A DNA stretch of 48,959 nucleotides from Trabulsiella odontotermitis (GCF_001297775.1 NZ_LIFX01000017.1:1-48959), one strand, 5' to 3'; shown: positions 8,080 to 16,239, numbered from the stretch's first letter. A program made the numbers and translations. The notes: generated from the letters alone by a model not told the origin.

Positions 8080-8919
8080 TCATGAAGGTAACACTCCCGG
8101 ATAGTGTCTGGCAATGATGTCATTCATTTGATCCACCAGGTCAGGGAGCTTCAACGTGATATGTGCCGTTCCCTTCTGAAAATATTTGATTGCAAACATT
8201 TCGTCCTCATAACGATTGCTGTGTCTGTTCTCATGGATATGGTCTCCGAGACGACAGGTAACGTCAGCTCGGTTGTCAGGAATAGGTTTTCTATCAAGGA
8301 GCATCAGCATGCACTCAAGATCAGCTAATCTGTCGCGTTGCCAGCCCCAGTTCAGTCCGAATCCCCACTGGTCATATTTCATCAGACCGCTGACAATGAT
8401 CTTTGAACCAAATTTGCAGGGTGAGTTGGTCTTATAGTTCCAGCTCAGTCCTTTGAAAACGTTGATGACACCGCGCTCAAACACTTCCCCTTTGCTCAGG
8501 TGCAGTTGCTCAAACGTGCTCAGTATGTTGGCTTCAGAGATCGCCGGGATATCGTCTTTCTCCAGACTGTTGTACCACTCGTTACGGGCAACCGCATCCA
8601 TGAGTGCAAGCATACCGGAGCGTTGCATTAAATCTTTCCAGATGCTGCGATCGATATTGCGGGTGATCGCTTTCATTGCCGTTTCTGGCTTCTCCGTCAG
8701 CCAGCAGTCGTAACGGTATTGCCGCACACCCCATTCATTCGCTTTGCCACCGTCAATACTGTCGGTCAGTGCAGAAATATCACTAAGCTGATGGATAAGA
8801 ATTTCTGCCAGGCTCAATGAGGCATTACATCCAGTGACAATACGTTCAATGCTGGTGGAGCAGATCACGTCGGTGTGCCCGGCTATTACGTCGGGATCGG
8901 CATAAAGTTGTTCTGACAT
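8080..8919 (-). CDS. DUF4942 domain protein
   Basis: Protein of 279 residues from the DUF4942 family, usually the last gene of the yeeS-yeeT-cbeA-cbtA cassette of CP4-like islands. Recognisable stretches are RSIWKDLMQRSGMLALMDA, SNILSTFEQLH-like NILSTFEQLHLSKGEVFERG, and KIIVSGLM around residue 170. The aromatic-rich middle and the lack of a signal peptide suggest a cytoplasmic enzyme-like protein, but its activity is unknown. It is the gene closest to the left island end and is preceded by a 90-base gap. Confidence 0.82.
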   Translation of the reverse strand: MSEQLYADPDVIAGHTDVICSTSIERIVTGCNASLSLAEILIHQLSDISALTDSIDGGKANEWGVRQYRYDCWLTEKPETAMKAITRNIDRSIWKDLMQRSGMLALMDAVARNEWYNSLEKDDIPAISEANILSTFEQLHLSKGEVFERGVINVFKGLSWNYKTNSPCKFGSKIIVSGLMKYDQWGFGLNWGWQRDRLADLECMLMLLDRKPIPDNRADVTCRLGDHIHENRHSNRYEDEMFAIKYFQKGTAHITLKLPDLVDQMNDIIARHYPGVLPS

Positions 8920-9009
8920 AGTTTTCTTTCCTTTATATAAAGCAAAAAAGCAAAGCGCCAGTTGGTGAGGGCTGGCGCTTATGCGCGTGTGATGAGTACG
9001 GTTCAGTGG

Positions 9010-9213
9010 CTAGCCTGATTTAGCGCGGTGTAAACGCTGGAGGTGGTGGAGGTCATGAACATCATTCAGTGCCTGCTCCACGTGCGGGAGCAGCATGGTG
9101 GAGTCCGTGTTCTCCTCGTCGTTATCGAAGATGATCCCGCTGTTGCAGTCGATATTGTCCCGTAGCCAGTCGAGCAGGATTTGCAGGGCTTCTTCGGTGG
9201 TTAATGTCCGCAT
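9010..9213 (-). CDS. DUF957 family protein (YeeW-like cassette member)
   Basis: Acidic 67-residue protein starting MRTLTTEEALQILLDWL and containing DCNSGIIFDNDEENTDS. This matches the small DUF957 proteins that follow cbtA in CP4-type islands. The ATG at 9213 has GAGG eight bases upstream; the earlier in-frame start at 9249 lies inside the end of the preceding gene and is less likely. Function unknown. Confidence 0.75.
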   Translation of the reverse strand: MRTLTTEEALQILLDWLRDNIDCNSGIIFDNDEENTDSTMLLPHVEQALNDVHDLHHLQRLHRAKSG

Positions 9214-9242
9214 GAAAAGACCTCGTGGTAACTGGAAGCGGA

Positions 9243-9734
9243 TCACCACTCAAAGGTGGAGAAACCGGATAGCTGCTCGTCCAGGGCATCAAGATGAATA
9301 ATGCGAATGTGATAACGGCACATTAATGTCACCACTAACCGACGGCAGACTTTTGATAATCCCCGTTTCTTTAGCTGAAGTACTGGGTACTGCCACGCAT
9401 CGAAGTAGTTCAGATAACCGGAACCGGTATAGCATATCCACTCACTGTCGCCGTGGTCTTCATGCTGGTGCGAGAGCGTATACAGCAGACTGTTATCCGC
9501 TTCGGTGACGTGGGCGGTACTGCACTGAATACCGTTAAACCGGGCGACAGGCGGGAGTGTGTCCTCCACAACCCGTTTTCCGGGTTCATCAACAACACGA
9601 AGCGAATAACCGTTATCACAGACCACATTAATCAGGTCGGTCAGTTCAATACCATCAATATCCACGCTAATCCGGCCCATGTTAAGGGCCTGCACGTTGA
9701 CGGCACCGGCTTCCACCGTGAGAGCGAGTTTCAT
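9243..9734 (-). CDS. DUF5983 family protein
   Basis: Protein of 163 residues of the DUF5983 type, normally found directly after cbtA. Recognisable stretches include ISVDIDGIELTDLINVVCDN and YLNYFDAWQYPVLQLKKRGLS. It has no signal peptide or membrane segment. Its ATG overlaps the original stop codon of cbtA in an ATGA arrangement, so its translation was coupled to the toxin. With cbtA frameshifted upstream, coupling may be weakened. Function unknown. Confidence 0.78.
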   Translation of the reverse strand: MKLALTVEAGAVNVQALNMGRISVDIDGIELTDLINVVCDNGYSLRVVDEPGKRVVEDTLPPVARFNGIQCSTAHVTEADNSLLYTLSHQHEDHGDSEWICYTGSGYLNYFDAWQYPVLQLKKRGLSKVCRRLVVTLMCRYHIRIIHLDALDEQLSGFSTFEW

Positions 9735-10106
9735 CGTGTCACCCTGCTGTATTTACCGCCGGTGATACTGGTGATGGTTCTGTAATTATCACGCGTCATC
9801 ATTCCGGTGGCTTTACGGGCGCGGAGAATATCAGTGCTGCTGATGAAGGGGGAATGCTCCGTGCCACTGAAGCCGTGGAAAAGTACGAACCAGTCCGTAC
9901 TTTTCCACGGTAAAATTCACTGCGTCTGTCAGTGAAATACCAGCGTCAATATGCTGCTCAATGACACCGTCGTTACCAAACGGTGTGTCGTTTATCGTGA
10001 GGCCGTAATGTTGCTCCAGCAGGTACGTGAGTAGGGTCTGCCAGATGTCGACGGGTGACGGTCGTGGCTGTACCGCCCCCGCCGGTGATGCTGAGGATTT
10101 CTGCAT
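9731..10106 (-). pseudogene. cbtA: cbtA/yeeV type IV toxin, frameshifted
   Basis: CbtA-family toxins bind MreB and FtsZ and block cell shape and division. The N-terminal part is intact in frame ([20 protein letters not shown] through VEKYGLVRT). The C-terminal part (GFSGTEHS through ARKATGMMTRDNYRT) is intact in another frame and runs to the ATGA overlap with the next gene. Between them is tttccac, where the family would have about nine bases encoding D-W-S. The result is a net 2-base loss and an aberrant tail ending near 9831. The inserted bases complete a perfect 15-base inverted repeat (9873-9887 / 9896-9910). The toxin is therefore probably inactive. Confidence 0.85.
9873..9910. repeat. 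Perfect 15-bp inverted repeat at the cbtA break
   Basis: Arms ccgtggaaaagtacg (9873-9887) and cgtacttttccacgg (9896-9910) surround an 8-base loop. One arm encodes the conserved V-E-K-Y part of CbtA. The other replaces the sequence expected after V-R-T, and this is exactly where the frame is lost. Confidence 0.9.
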
Positions 10107-10151
10107 GGGAGTTATCTCTTTGTGGAATAAAAGAAGAGGCATTGCGGGGAG

Positions 10152-10511
10152 TTACGCAGTTGTTTCCGGTGTCGGATAAATCGCGATATAGACATAGCCA
10201 CAACTGGCAAGGGAGTCGGCCTCGCAGGTCAGTCCTTTCGCGTACAGCGTGACGCAGTGCTGATGACGGGGAGTGAGTTCACCGCTGGTCAGCATTAGTT
10301 CCATCTGTTTCATCAGCAGCTGAAATGCCTGATCGAGATGACGTAAATCTGCGTCACTGAATTTACCGTTGATACTGGCGCGGTCAGCTAGATAATGCAG
10401 GCGGTTGCCTTCCTGTACCAGACGGGCACCAAAACATGGGGTAGTACTGCGTTTCAGTCCCCACCAGTGCTCTGCAATATCATGGTCTGTTGCGGGTGTT
10501 GTATTCGACAA
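10152..10511 (-). CDS. cbeA: CbeA/YeeU-family type IV antitoxin
   Basis: Antitoxin of 119 residues, the cognate of CbtA. CbeA-type proteins protect by bundling MreB/FtsZ filaments rather than by binding the toxin. Recognisable stretches are EHWWGLKRSTTPCFGARLVQ, DADLRHLDQAFQLLMKQM and SCGYVYIAIYPT. The frame begins with a rare TTG at 10511, preceded by AAGGAG at the correct distance; there is no suitable ATG. It is intact although its toxin partner is broken, so it is an orphan antitoxin here unless another copy of the toxin exists elsewhere. Confidence 0.88.
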   Translation of the reverse strand: MSNTTPATDHDIAEHWWGLKRSTTPCFGARLVQEGNRLHYLADRASINGKFSDADLRHLDQAFQLLMKQMELMLTSGELTPRHQHCVTLYAKGLTCEADSLASCGYVYIAIYPTPETTA

Positions 10512-10532
10512 TGTAGTGCTCCTTACATCAGG

Positions 10533-10754
10533 TTAATTAAGTGTGACGCAGCGCAGTACCACATACGGGCCGTTGCGGTCCTGACGACGTTCCGCGAAGA
10601 CCGCCAGCACACCGCGAATGTCCTGCACCTTCATGCCTGCGTAGTGGCAGATACTGCCGGACCAGCGATATTTGCCGGTACAGAAGCGAAACAGCCTGGA
10701 CTGTGGATGTCGACGGTATATCGTCATGGCCTGACGTTTGCTGATAATTTTCAC
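10533..10754 (-). CDS. yeeT: DUF987 family protein YeeT
   Basis: Basic 73-residue protein with KIISKRQAMTIYRRHPQSRL, then FRFCTGKYRWSG and ICHYAGMKVQDIRGVLAVFA. This is the YeeT/DUF987 pattern. It begins with GTG, with AGGAGG upstream, and sits between yeeS and cbeA as in CP4-44. Function unknown. Confidence 0.85.
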   Translation of the reverse strand: MKIISKRQAMTIYRRHPQSRLFRFCTGKYRWSGSICHYAGMKVQDIRGVLAVFAERRQDRNGPYVVLRCVTLN

Positions 10755-10774
10755 CGATATTTCCTCCTTCCCCT

Positions 10775-11302
10775 TTAAAGCCAGCCCGATTCGGCGAAGG
10801 AGACGATATCCATTCCACCGACGATCAGGTGGTCCGGCAGACGGATCTCCACCAGGTCCAGCGCCTGTTTAAGACGCTCTGTAATATGGCGGTCAGCCAG
10901 ACTGGGTTCCGCAAGTCCCGAAGGGTGGCAATGCGCCACAATGACAGCTGCAGCGTTGTGCTTCAGTGCCACCTTCACCACCTCTCGGGGATGGACCTGC
11001 GTATGGTTGATGGTGCCGGTGAACAGCGTTTCGTGCGCAATAAGACGATGCTGGTTATCCAGAAAGAGCACCATGAATACCTCTTTTTCTTCCAGTGTCA
11101 TCTGCAGGCGCAGCCAGTTGCGAACAGAGTTACTGGAGGAGAATACTGCACCGGGCTCACGTAACTGACGTTCCAGAATATTCAGCGCCCGACGAATGGT
11201 GCGCTGTGCATACGGGGTCATGATGGGCTGTTGTTGTGGATGTACTGAAGAAGGGAACATGTCGGGTTGTGACTGTACGGGTAATGCCGCCATGTCGGGC
11301 AT
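10775..11302 (-). CDS. yeeS: RadC-family JAMM-domain protein (YeeS-like)
   Basis: Protein of 175 residues of the short RadC group carried by CP4-type islands. It has a complete metal-binding JAMM motif in VAHCHPSGLAEPSLADRHI (HxHPSG...S..D). The conserved LDNQHRLIAHETLFTGTINH stretch and the C-terminal DHLIVGG are also present. The N-terminal ~30 residues are a low-complexity extension beyond the usual length of this short group. AGGAG precedes the ATG. The family's activity is not established; despite the name, it is not shown to act in DNA repair. Confidence 0.88.
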   Translation of the reverse strand: MPDMAALPVQSQPDMFPSSVHPQQQPIMTPYAQRTIRRALNILERQLREPGAVFSSSNSVRNWLRLQMTLEEKEVFMVLFLDNQHRLIAHETLFTGTINHTQVHPREVVKVALKHNAAAVIVAHCHPSGLAEPSLADRHITERLKQALDLVEIRLPDHLIVGGMDIVSFAESGWL

Positions 11303-11314
11303 AGTCTGAAACTC

Positions 11315-11794
11315 CTAATCAATGATGCGCATAATGGCCTGACACTCGCGATGCAGCAGAGCGTAATCCCGCAGGCGGTAATAGTGTTCCGTCATGGCGT
11401 CACATTCGGTACGGCAGGCATGATGACTGTAAGCAATAAGACAGACCGCAATCCCGGCGGCTACCGCGCTCATTTCTCCGTCGTTGCCGTTCATGGGGTT
11501 GAACAGCGTCCATGAACTCTCATCACTGTCCTCACCAGTTTCCGGCACCATAAAAGCACCGCCGTTACTGAGAGTGAAAAAGGTCCAGATACCGCCATGG
11601 TAGTCAGCGCAGAAGCGGTCCATCCACGCAAAGATGTGCGGTTCGAGAGTTATCCACTGTGGAATGCTGCCGAAATACTGCGGCCAGAAGCTGATGCGGT
11701 TCTCATCGGTTACCTGTGTTGCGGTAATCTGATGTTGAGCAGCAACAGGAACGGATTCTGAGGGTGTGAACAGTAGCAGTGTATTGTCGGTCAT
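11315..11794 (-). CDS. Antirestriction protein, ArdB/KlcA family
   Basis: Protein of 159 residues. ArdB/KlcA proteins counteract type I restriction and help mobile DNA enter new hosts. Family stretches are FWPQYFGSIPQWITLEPHIF, MDRFCADYHGGIWTFFTLSN, GGAFMVPE, and AAGIAVCLIAYSHHA. It is soluble, without a signal peptide. It lies 12 bases before the RadC-like gene and shares its transcript. Confidence 0.9.
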   Translation of the reverse strand: MTDNTLLLFTPSESVPVAAQHQITATQVTDENRISFWPQYFGSIPQWITLEPHIFAWMDRFCADYHGGIWTFFTLSNGGAFMVPETGEDSDESSWTLFNPMNGNDGEMSAVAAGIAVCLIAYSHHACRTECDAMTEHYYRLRDYALLHRECQAIMRIID

Positions 11795-11871
11795 GCTGGT
11801 TTTTCCTTGTTTATTAATGGGGTAAAGCTGTGGGTGACTAAAGCGGGATAACAGTGAGGAAACGCGGGGGA

Positions 11872-12693
11872 TTATTTACCGGAGAGTTCCAGCATGTTTT
11901 CCGCCATCATCCATAATGCGCGGTTGAGCTTCACGTCACCGTCGATGCCGTTAACGGCTCGGGTATGGCTGCGTTTGCCCTTCGCAGTACGCCCGGGCAG
12001 ACCGCCTTTCAGCAGGTTCTCCTGCAGTCTCTGGTACGTTGTCCACAGGTCGTTCTGACGGTCTTCATAGCGGCGGGGTGTCAGTATCTGCGATGCCGTC
12101 ACCGGCTGGTGGTCTTCACCATAACGGTACTGGAGTGCGGCATTCGCCAGTGCCTGCTGTGCCGGTGGTGGTAACAGCAGCGACTGCATGGCATCACGCT
12201 TCTCTTCCACCCGGTCAAAGATACCGAGCACTTCGTAAGCGCCCTCAATCACCTTTTCCACCACATCGCCCCGGTGCGGTACACGCACTTCGCCAAACGA
12301 CTGCCCGCAGACGAGCGAATTGGTACAGACGCTGCGGAAGATACCAGGCAGCATCTGGTAACTTGATGAGCCATCATGAGAGTTGAGCAGGATAATTTCC
12401 GGGACCAGATGACCAGTGATTTGTCCGGCACGACGCAGACGCAGCATGTGCTTCGTGTGTTCACGCTTACTCGGGTCACGTACTTTCGTCTGACAGGCGA
12501 AGAACGGCTGAAAACCTTCGCGCTGCAGGTTTTCCAGGATGGTGATAGTCGGTATCCAGGTGTAGCGTTCACTACGGGACGCATGTTTGTCCTCACCGAA
12601 GATGCTGGGGACATGGCTCATCAGTTCTTCGTGAGTCAGTGGCCTGTCGCGGCGTATCTGGTTAATCCGACCAAAGCGGCTGGCTAAACGCAT
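11872..12693 (-). CDS. yfjQ: DUF932 family protein YfjQ/YafZ
   Basis: Protein of 273 residues of the YfjQ/YafZ/YkfF-neighbourhood type (DUF932, related to phage and plasmid recombination-associated proteins). It starts MRLASRFGRINQIRRDRPLT and contains RSERYTWIPTITILENLQRE, HDGSSSYQMLPGIFRSVCTN and SLVCGQSF. It is soluble. A strong stem-loop with a T-rich tail lies only 31 bases before its start and may attenuate transcription. Molecular function unknown. Confidence 0.88.
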   Translation of the reverse strand: MRLASRFGRINQIRRDRPLTHEELMSHVPSIFGEDKHASRSERYTWIPTITILENLQREGFQPFFACQTKVRDPSKREHTKHMLRLRRAGQITGHLVPEIILLNSHDGSSSYQMLPGIFRSVCTNSLVCGQSFGEVRVPHRGDVVEKVIEGAYEVLGIFDRVEEKRDAMQSLLLPPPAQQALANAALQYRYGEDHQPVTASQILTPRRYEDRQNDLWTTYQRLQENLLKGGLPGRTAKGKRSHTRAVNGIDGDVKLNRALWMMAENMLELSGK

Positions 12694-12723
12694 GGTTAAC
12701 TCCTTATATGGCAGGAAAAGAAA

Positions 12724-12755
12724 AGGGCTGTTCCTCCCGAAGGAGGAACAGCCCT
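12724..12755 (-). terminator. Terminator-like hairpin in the yfjQ leader
   Basis: Perfect 14-base arms (agggctgttcctcc at 12724-12737, its complement at 12742-12755) enclose a cgaa tetraloop. Read leftward, the stem is followed by TTTTCTTTT. It can end the transcript of the upstream 12969-14041 pair. Because yfjQ starts 31 bases further on, it could also act as an attenuator in the yfjQ leader. The rest of the 12694-12968 gap shows no gene I can support. Confidence 0.75.
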
Positions 12756-12968
12756 GTCAGTGCAGTGGTGTGACCGGTTCAGTATTCACCGGCGAAGGTT
12801 GCAGACCCTTTTACAAGCAGCACCGTACAGCCGTTACGGATTACCAGTTAAAGGTAAAAGCACTCTTGCAGTTTGTACTGCTAACTCACTTCATTTAGAT
12901 TTCTCGCAATCAATCGGCTGTATCGTGGGGTAAAAAACCGTATTGATGTCATCCGGTAGATGCTGCTA

Positions 12969-13493
12969 TCAGAGGCTGTCAGCCTGTATAACCCCCTCTT
13001 CTGCCAGTGAATGGCTGATGTTGTTAGCTACCGTATCCGGGTCAAGTTTTATCTCTGCGAGCAGTTTTCCGGTCTCCGGGGTGCCCTTATAGACATAAAG
13101 GGAAGCAAATGGCTCTCCGGAATCATTCGAACCAGCTGAAATCTGATAACTGGTATCACCATTTCTGACCGTAAAATCCTGAATACTGATGACCTGGTTG
13201 TTCTGGTACGCGTAAGTGGTGCTACCCGCAGGAACAGTAAGATTCATCTCTTTGCTTATTGCACCAACCTTACCGAATGAATACGAGACCGACGGCGTGA
13301 CAATGCAAATCTCCACCTCTTTTTTGTGATTCGTAGTCTGTGCGTAAAACACCGGTTTTGCACAGCGCTGGTAATGTGCCTGACGAAGTGTGTCCTGTGT
13401 GGCTGCATGTGCCACTGATGTCACGGAGAATAAAATCACCGCATTAAGCACCAGACATCGGGAAATACTTTTTACTGTTTCCATCTTCTTCAC
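12969..13493 (-). CDS. Predicted secreted/periplasmic protein, unknown
   Basis: Unrecognised 174-residue protein. The first ~30 residues form a signal peptide: basic start (KKMETVKSISR), hydrophobic CLVLNAVILFSVTSV and an AHA-type cleavage site before ATQD. The mature part has only two cysteines (about 43 and 63), which could form one disulfide, so a periplasmic or surface location is likely. Translation starts at GTG 13493, whose GTGA overlaps the stop of the preceding membrane-protein gene, so the two are coupled. An ATG at 13484 is the alternative start. Confidence 0.65.
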   Translation of the reverse strand: MKKMETVKSISRCLVLNAVILFSVTSVAHAATQDTLRQAHYQRCAKPVFYAQTTNHKKEVEICIVTPSVSYSFGKVGAISKEMNLTVPAGSTTYAYQNNQVISIQDFTVRNGDTSYQISAGSNDSGEPFASLYVYKGTPETGKLLAEIKLDPDTVANNISHSLAEEGVIQADSL

Positions 13494-14041
13494 TCTCCTG
13501 CTTCGGGTAATACGACATAAATATCCCGGCCCCTGGCCTCAATGGTCACGGGCTCCTTTACACCGGTGTTCAGCAACGCCTGTGCCCGCCAGAAACGCCC
13601 TCTCACTTCTTCCTGCATGTCCGTCACGCGGATACAGCGTTCGTCATACCCCTCATCACGCAGGATTTTCGTCACCACACCACAGGCGCTCTGTGCCAGA
13701 TTTTCCGTACCTGACTGCCGGTTAAGCAGGTATATCGCCACGAATGACAGCGCGGTGCAGAGCAACCATACCTGCATCAGCCGCCACGGTTTGCCCTGCA
13801 TCTGGTCGCGCTGGCGCAGGTACACCACCGGAAACCAGAACCAGAGAAAAGAAGGCGGCGTGATGCCCTGCTTCATCAGGTTTGTCCGGTCCAGCAATAC
13901 CCAGACCAGTGCGACGACAAGATAAATGACAAGTGCGGCAGTCTGTGGAAAGTTCAGGTACAGCACCACCCATATTGCCGGAAGTACAACTGCGAGGCAC
14001 CAGGCAAAAATGTCCTGACGCTGTAATGGATAGGATTTCAT
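13490..14041 (-). CDS. Predicted inner-membrane protein, unknown
   Basis: Unrecognised protein of about 183 residues, counted from the ATG at 14041 with GGGAG upstream. An upstream ATG at 14095 lacks a good ribosome site. Hydrophobic segments are at about 12-28 (FAWCLAVVLPAIWVVLYL), 33-48 (ALVIYLVVALVWVLL) and 90-106 (VWLLCTALSFVAIYLL). A soluble C-terminal domain of ~75 residues follows, with two cysteines. It is coupled by a 4-base overlap to the secreted protein, suggesting that the two act together in the envelope. Confidence 0.65.
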   Translation of the reverse strand: MKSYPLQRQDIFAWCLAVVLPAIWVVLYLNFPQTAALVIYLVVALVWVLLDRTNLMKQGITPPSFLWFWFPVVYLRQRDQMQGKPWRLMQVWLLCTALSFVAIYLLNRQSGTENLAQSACGVVTKILRDEGYDERCIRVTDMQEEVRGRFWRAQALLNTGVKEPVTIEARGRDIYVVLPEAGE

Positions 14042-14348
14042 CTCAGGGTCTCCCTGTGGATACAGACACCCGTCATCACAGGCATAAAAACACACATAAA
14101 ATATTCCTTTATAAACAATTAATTAAATGAAACGAATAACAGGGGATATCTTCACATTCAGCACAGATCGTACTGGCTAATCAGAAGGCGGGATAATTGT
14201 TAATTCAGATCGATATGCGTAAACTGATCGTTGATATCTATCAATAATAACGATCGATAATTTACAATCAATAGCAATAAACTATCAACGGTAATCATTT
14301 CGATCGTTGAAACAGATCGAAACGGCAGGGGAAAAAAGCGCTGTGAAA
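14042..14348. promoter_or_regulatory. AT-rich gap with CGATCGTT repeats and a long imperfect palindrome
   Basis: This gap upstream of the membrane/secreted gene pair is AT-rich. gatcgtt (14226-14232) and aacgatc (14249-14255) are inverted around an inner ttgata-tc-tatcaa palindrome. Further copies of the motif occur at 14301-14310 (cgatcgttga) and 14316 (gatcga). The clustering suggests a regulator-binding region for the leftward promoter. No gene seen. Confidence 0.4.
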
Positions 14349-15239
14349 TCAGAACAGGAGATGCCAGACAGCACGGATAACCGCCAGGAAGCGCTGGCGG
14401 AGTCGCTGTAACCGGCGTACCAGCCTGCCTGATATCTGTATGGCCGCGACGGCTTCATCAAAAATGTCGCCTGTGGCATGGACAAAGCGCTCGCGGGCGG
14501 TTTCCTGAACATATTCCGTTCGCAGATCAGGGTTAAGATGACGGAAAACAGCGCTACTGCTGCTCACCGGCAGCGCCTTAATCAGCGCTTCCGCCCAGAG
14601 TTCGAGGTGATAGTTTTCCGCTGCGGATACTGCAATGACCGGATGGACAGTTGCAAACAGTGTCGCGGCAAGTTGAGTTTTAGCCCGGAGATTTTTAGCC
14701 TGACGTGGCGAGGGCTGGTGGTTTGCATTGTCCCATTCGCGACAGGGCTCCATTTTATCCGCCTGGGTGAGAACAAACAGAAAACGCTCTGGTGCAGCTC
14801 CCTCGCCAAGCAGTTCACGGTAACAGCGCAGGTCATCTTTCCAGGCCCGGTCGTCTGCCTTCAGCGCCCAGACAATCAGGTCCAGCTTCGGGGCCCATGC
14901 CCGGTACAGACGACGATACTGCCTGTCGGGTTCCGGGGTTTCGGCAATACCGGGAAAATCGGCAATATGAAGGGTACGAGTACCACGGGTAACCTGATAA
15001 CGATGAACGTGGCGGGTGCAGCCCCTGACGGGGTCAACACTGGCAGGTGGCGGACTGAAGAGAGTATTACAGAGACTGGATTTACCTGCCCCTGATTTTC
15101 CCATGACGCCAATCACCGGTTCGTAGTGAACGCACCGGAGCAGTCGCTCCACCATGGCTTCCGACAGAATACCCGGGAGACGGGATAAGGGTTGTTGCAG
15201 GGCGTCAGGAATCTGCCCGGTAGGGGTACGGTCTGACAC
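14349..15239 (-). CDS. yfjP: YeeP/YfjP-family GTPase
   Basis: Era-like GTPase of 296 residues, cytoplasmic or membrane-associated. It has all GTPase motifs: P-loop GKSGAGKSSLCN near residue 47, switch region GCTRHVHRYQ, ADFPGIAE (DxxG), LTQADK (NKxD-like) and VSAAE. The C-terminus ends in a basic, amphipathic region (SGRLVRRLQRLRQRFLAVIR) followed by a hydrophobic tip, which could touch the membrane. In CP4-type islands this gene typically heads the yfjQ-yeeS cassette, as here. Its cellular role is not established. Confidence 0.9.
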   Translation of the reverse strand: MSDRTPTGQIPDALQQPLSRLPGILSEAMVERLLRCVHYEPVIGVMGKSGAGKSSLCNTLFSPPPASVDPVRGCTRHVHRYQVTRGTRTLHIADFPGIAETPEPDRQYRRLYRAWAPKLDLIVWALKADDRAWKDDLRCYRELLGEGAAPERFLFVLTQADKMEPCREWDNANHQPSPRQAKNLRAKTQLAATLFATVHPVIAVSAAENYHLELWAEALIKALPVSSSSAVFRHLNPDLRTEYVQETARERFVHATGDIFDEAVAAIQISGRLVRRLQRLRQRFLAVIRAVWHLLF

Positions 15240-15291
15240 ATTGACCTCCGTGAGTTAAACAACAGGGCGACAGCGATACTGGCTGCCGTAC

Positions 15292-16230
15292 TCACAGTGG
15301 TGATATCTGGTTGTCTTTTTTTGAAAGTGAAAGCGTTGGCGTATTTTTGAATTTCACATCACGGGAGTGCATATGCACTTTATAGCGCATATCTTTCTCT
15401 TTTTCCGCATCACCTATCGTGAACATCTCATAGCCTTCATAAATTTCATCCACACTGTCCCTCTTATTCCAGTCCAGCCCAATAAAATACCCTCCTGACT
15501 TTGTTCCTGAAGCGCGCTTAATATACACCATTCTCTCATATTTATTTTTATCCCAGCCATCAACTGCCAGTGTTTTGAACTGTCTGAATCTGATTCCGGG
15601 AAAATCAAGTCTGCTATTAGCAACGTCATTAAAAAAAAGAGGTAATACATGCAGTGTGGTTAGAATTCTGCCATTGCAGTCAATATTGTTATCCTTATTG
15701 TACTGAATAATTGCCTTTTTAACGAATAAATGGAGAAAATCAGGCGTTCCTCCCATAAAATGAGTAATCGCAGGTATCTCCTTAATAATAAATGCTCTCA
15801 ACATAGCCAAAACTTCATTTCTGGCATCGTCACTCATTTTCCTTCTGACTTTAGGGTCGAACTCGCTCTTACTGCTTACATCAGGAATTGTGAATTCATA
15901 CACACGAAGGTGACATTCATGAGCTTTCAGTATAATCCTCTCATAGGCATCGCTGGTATCCTTATCCTCATTCGGCACCACTATGGATGTACCATGCAAA
16001 ATGTGCGTCTCATCCCTGGTAAAACTCTTTTCCCCTGAATTACCTTCTTTTAACTCATTACTTAACTCCTCCAGAAATCGTGCTGAAGATGCATCGAATC
16101 TCAGGCCTGCAATGATGATTTCCAGGATGAGCTTCGACAGAGTGAAACCTCGCTTCTGTGCCAGTCCCTTTAGATCACTGAAGAACTTTCGGGTTGGCAG
16201 GTTGATAGTGATTCGATGATGGCTGGGCAT
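15292..16230 (-). CDS. Protein with N-terminal ribbon-helix-helix-like domain, unknown C-terminal domain
   Basis: Protein of 312 residues that I cannot assign to a named family. The first ~45 residues (HRITINLPTRKFFSDLKGLA then FTLSKLILEIIIAGL) look like a ribbon-helix-helix DNA-binding unit: a short strand, two helices and a basic start. The remaining ~260 residues are mixed and charged, with no membrane segment. The gene is lower in GC than its neighbours. Two nearly identical odd palindromes lie 10-52 bases upstream of its ATG, so it is probably autoregulated. Confidence 0.6.
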   Translation of the reverse strand: MPSHHRITINLPTRKFFSDLKGLAQKRGFTLSKLILEIIIAGLRFDASSARFLEELSNELKEGNSGEKSFTRDETHILHGTSIVVPNEDKDTSDAYERIILKAHECHLRVYEFTIPDVSSKSEFDPKVRRKMSDDARNEVLAMLRAFIIKEIPAITHFMGGTPDFLHLFVKKAIIQYNKDNNIDCNGRILTTLHVLPLFFNDVANSRLDFPGIRFRQFKTLAVDGWDKNKYERMVYIKRASGTKSGGYFIGLDWNKRDSVDEIYEGYEMFTIGDAEKEKDMRYKVHMHSRDVKFKNTPTLSLSKKDNQISPL

Positions 16231-16239
16231 TTTTTCTCC

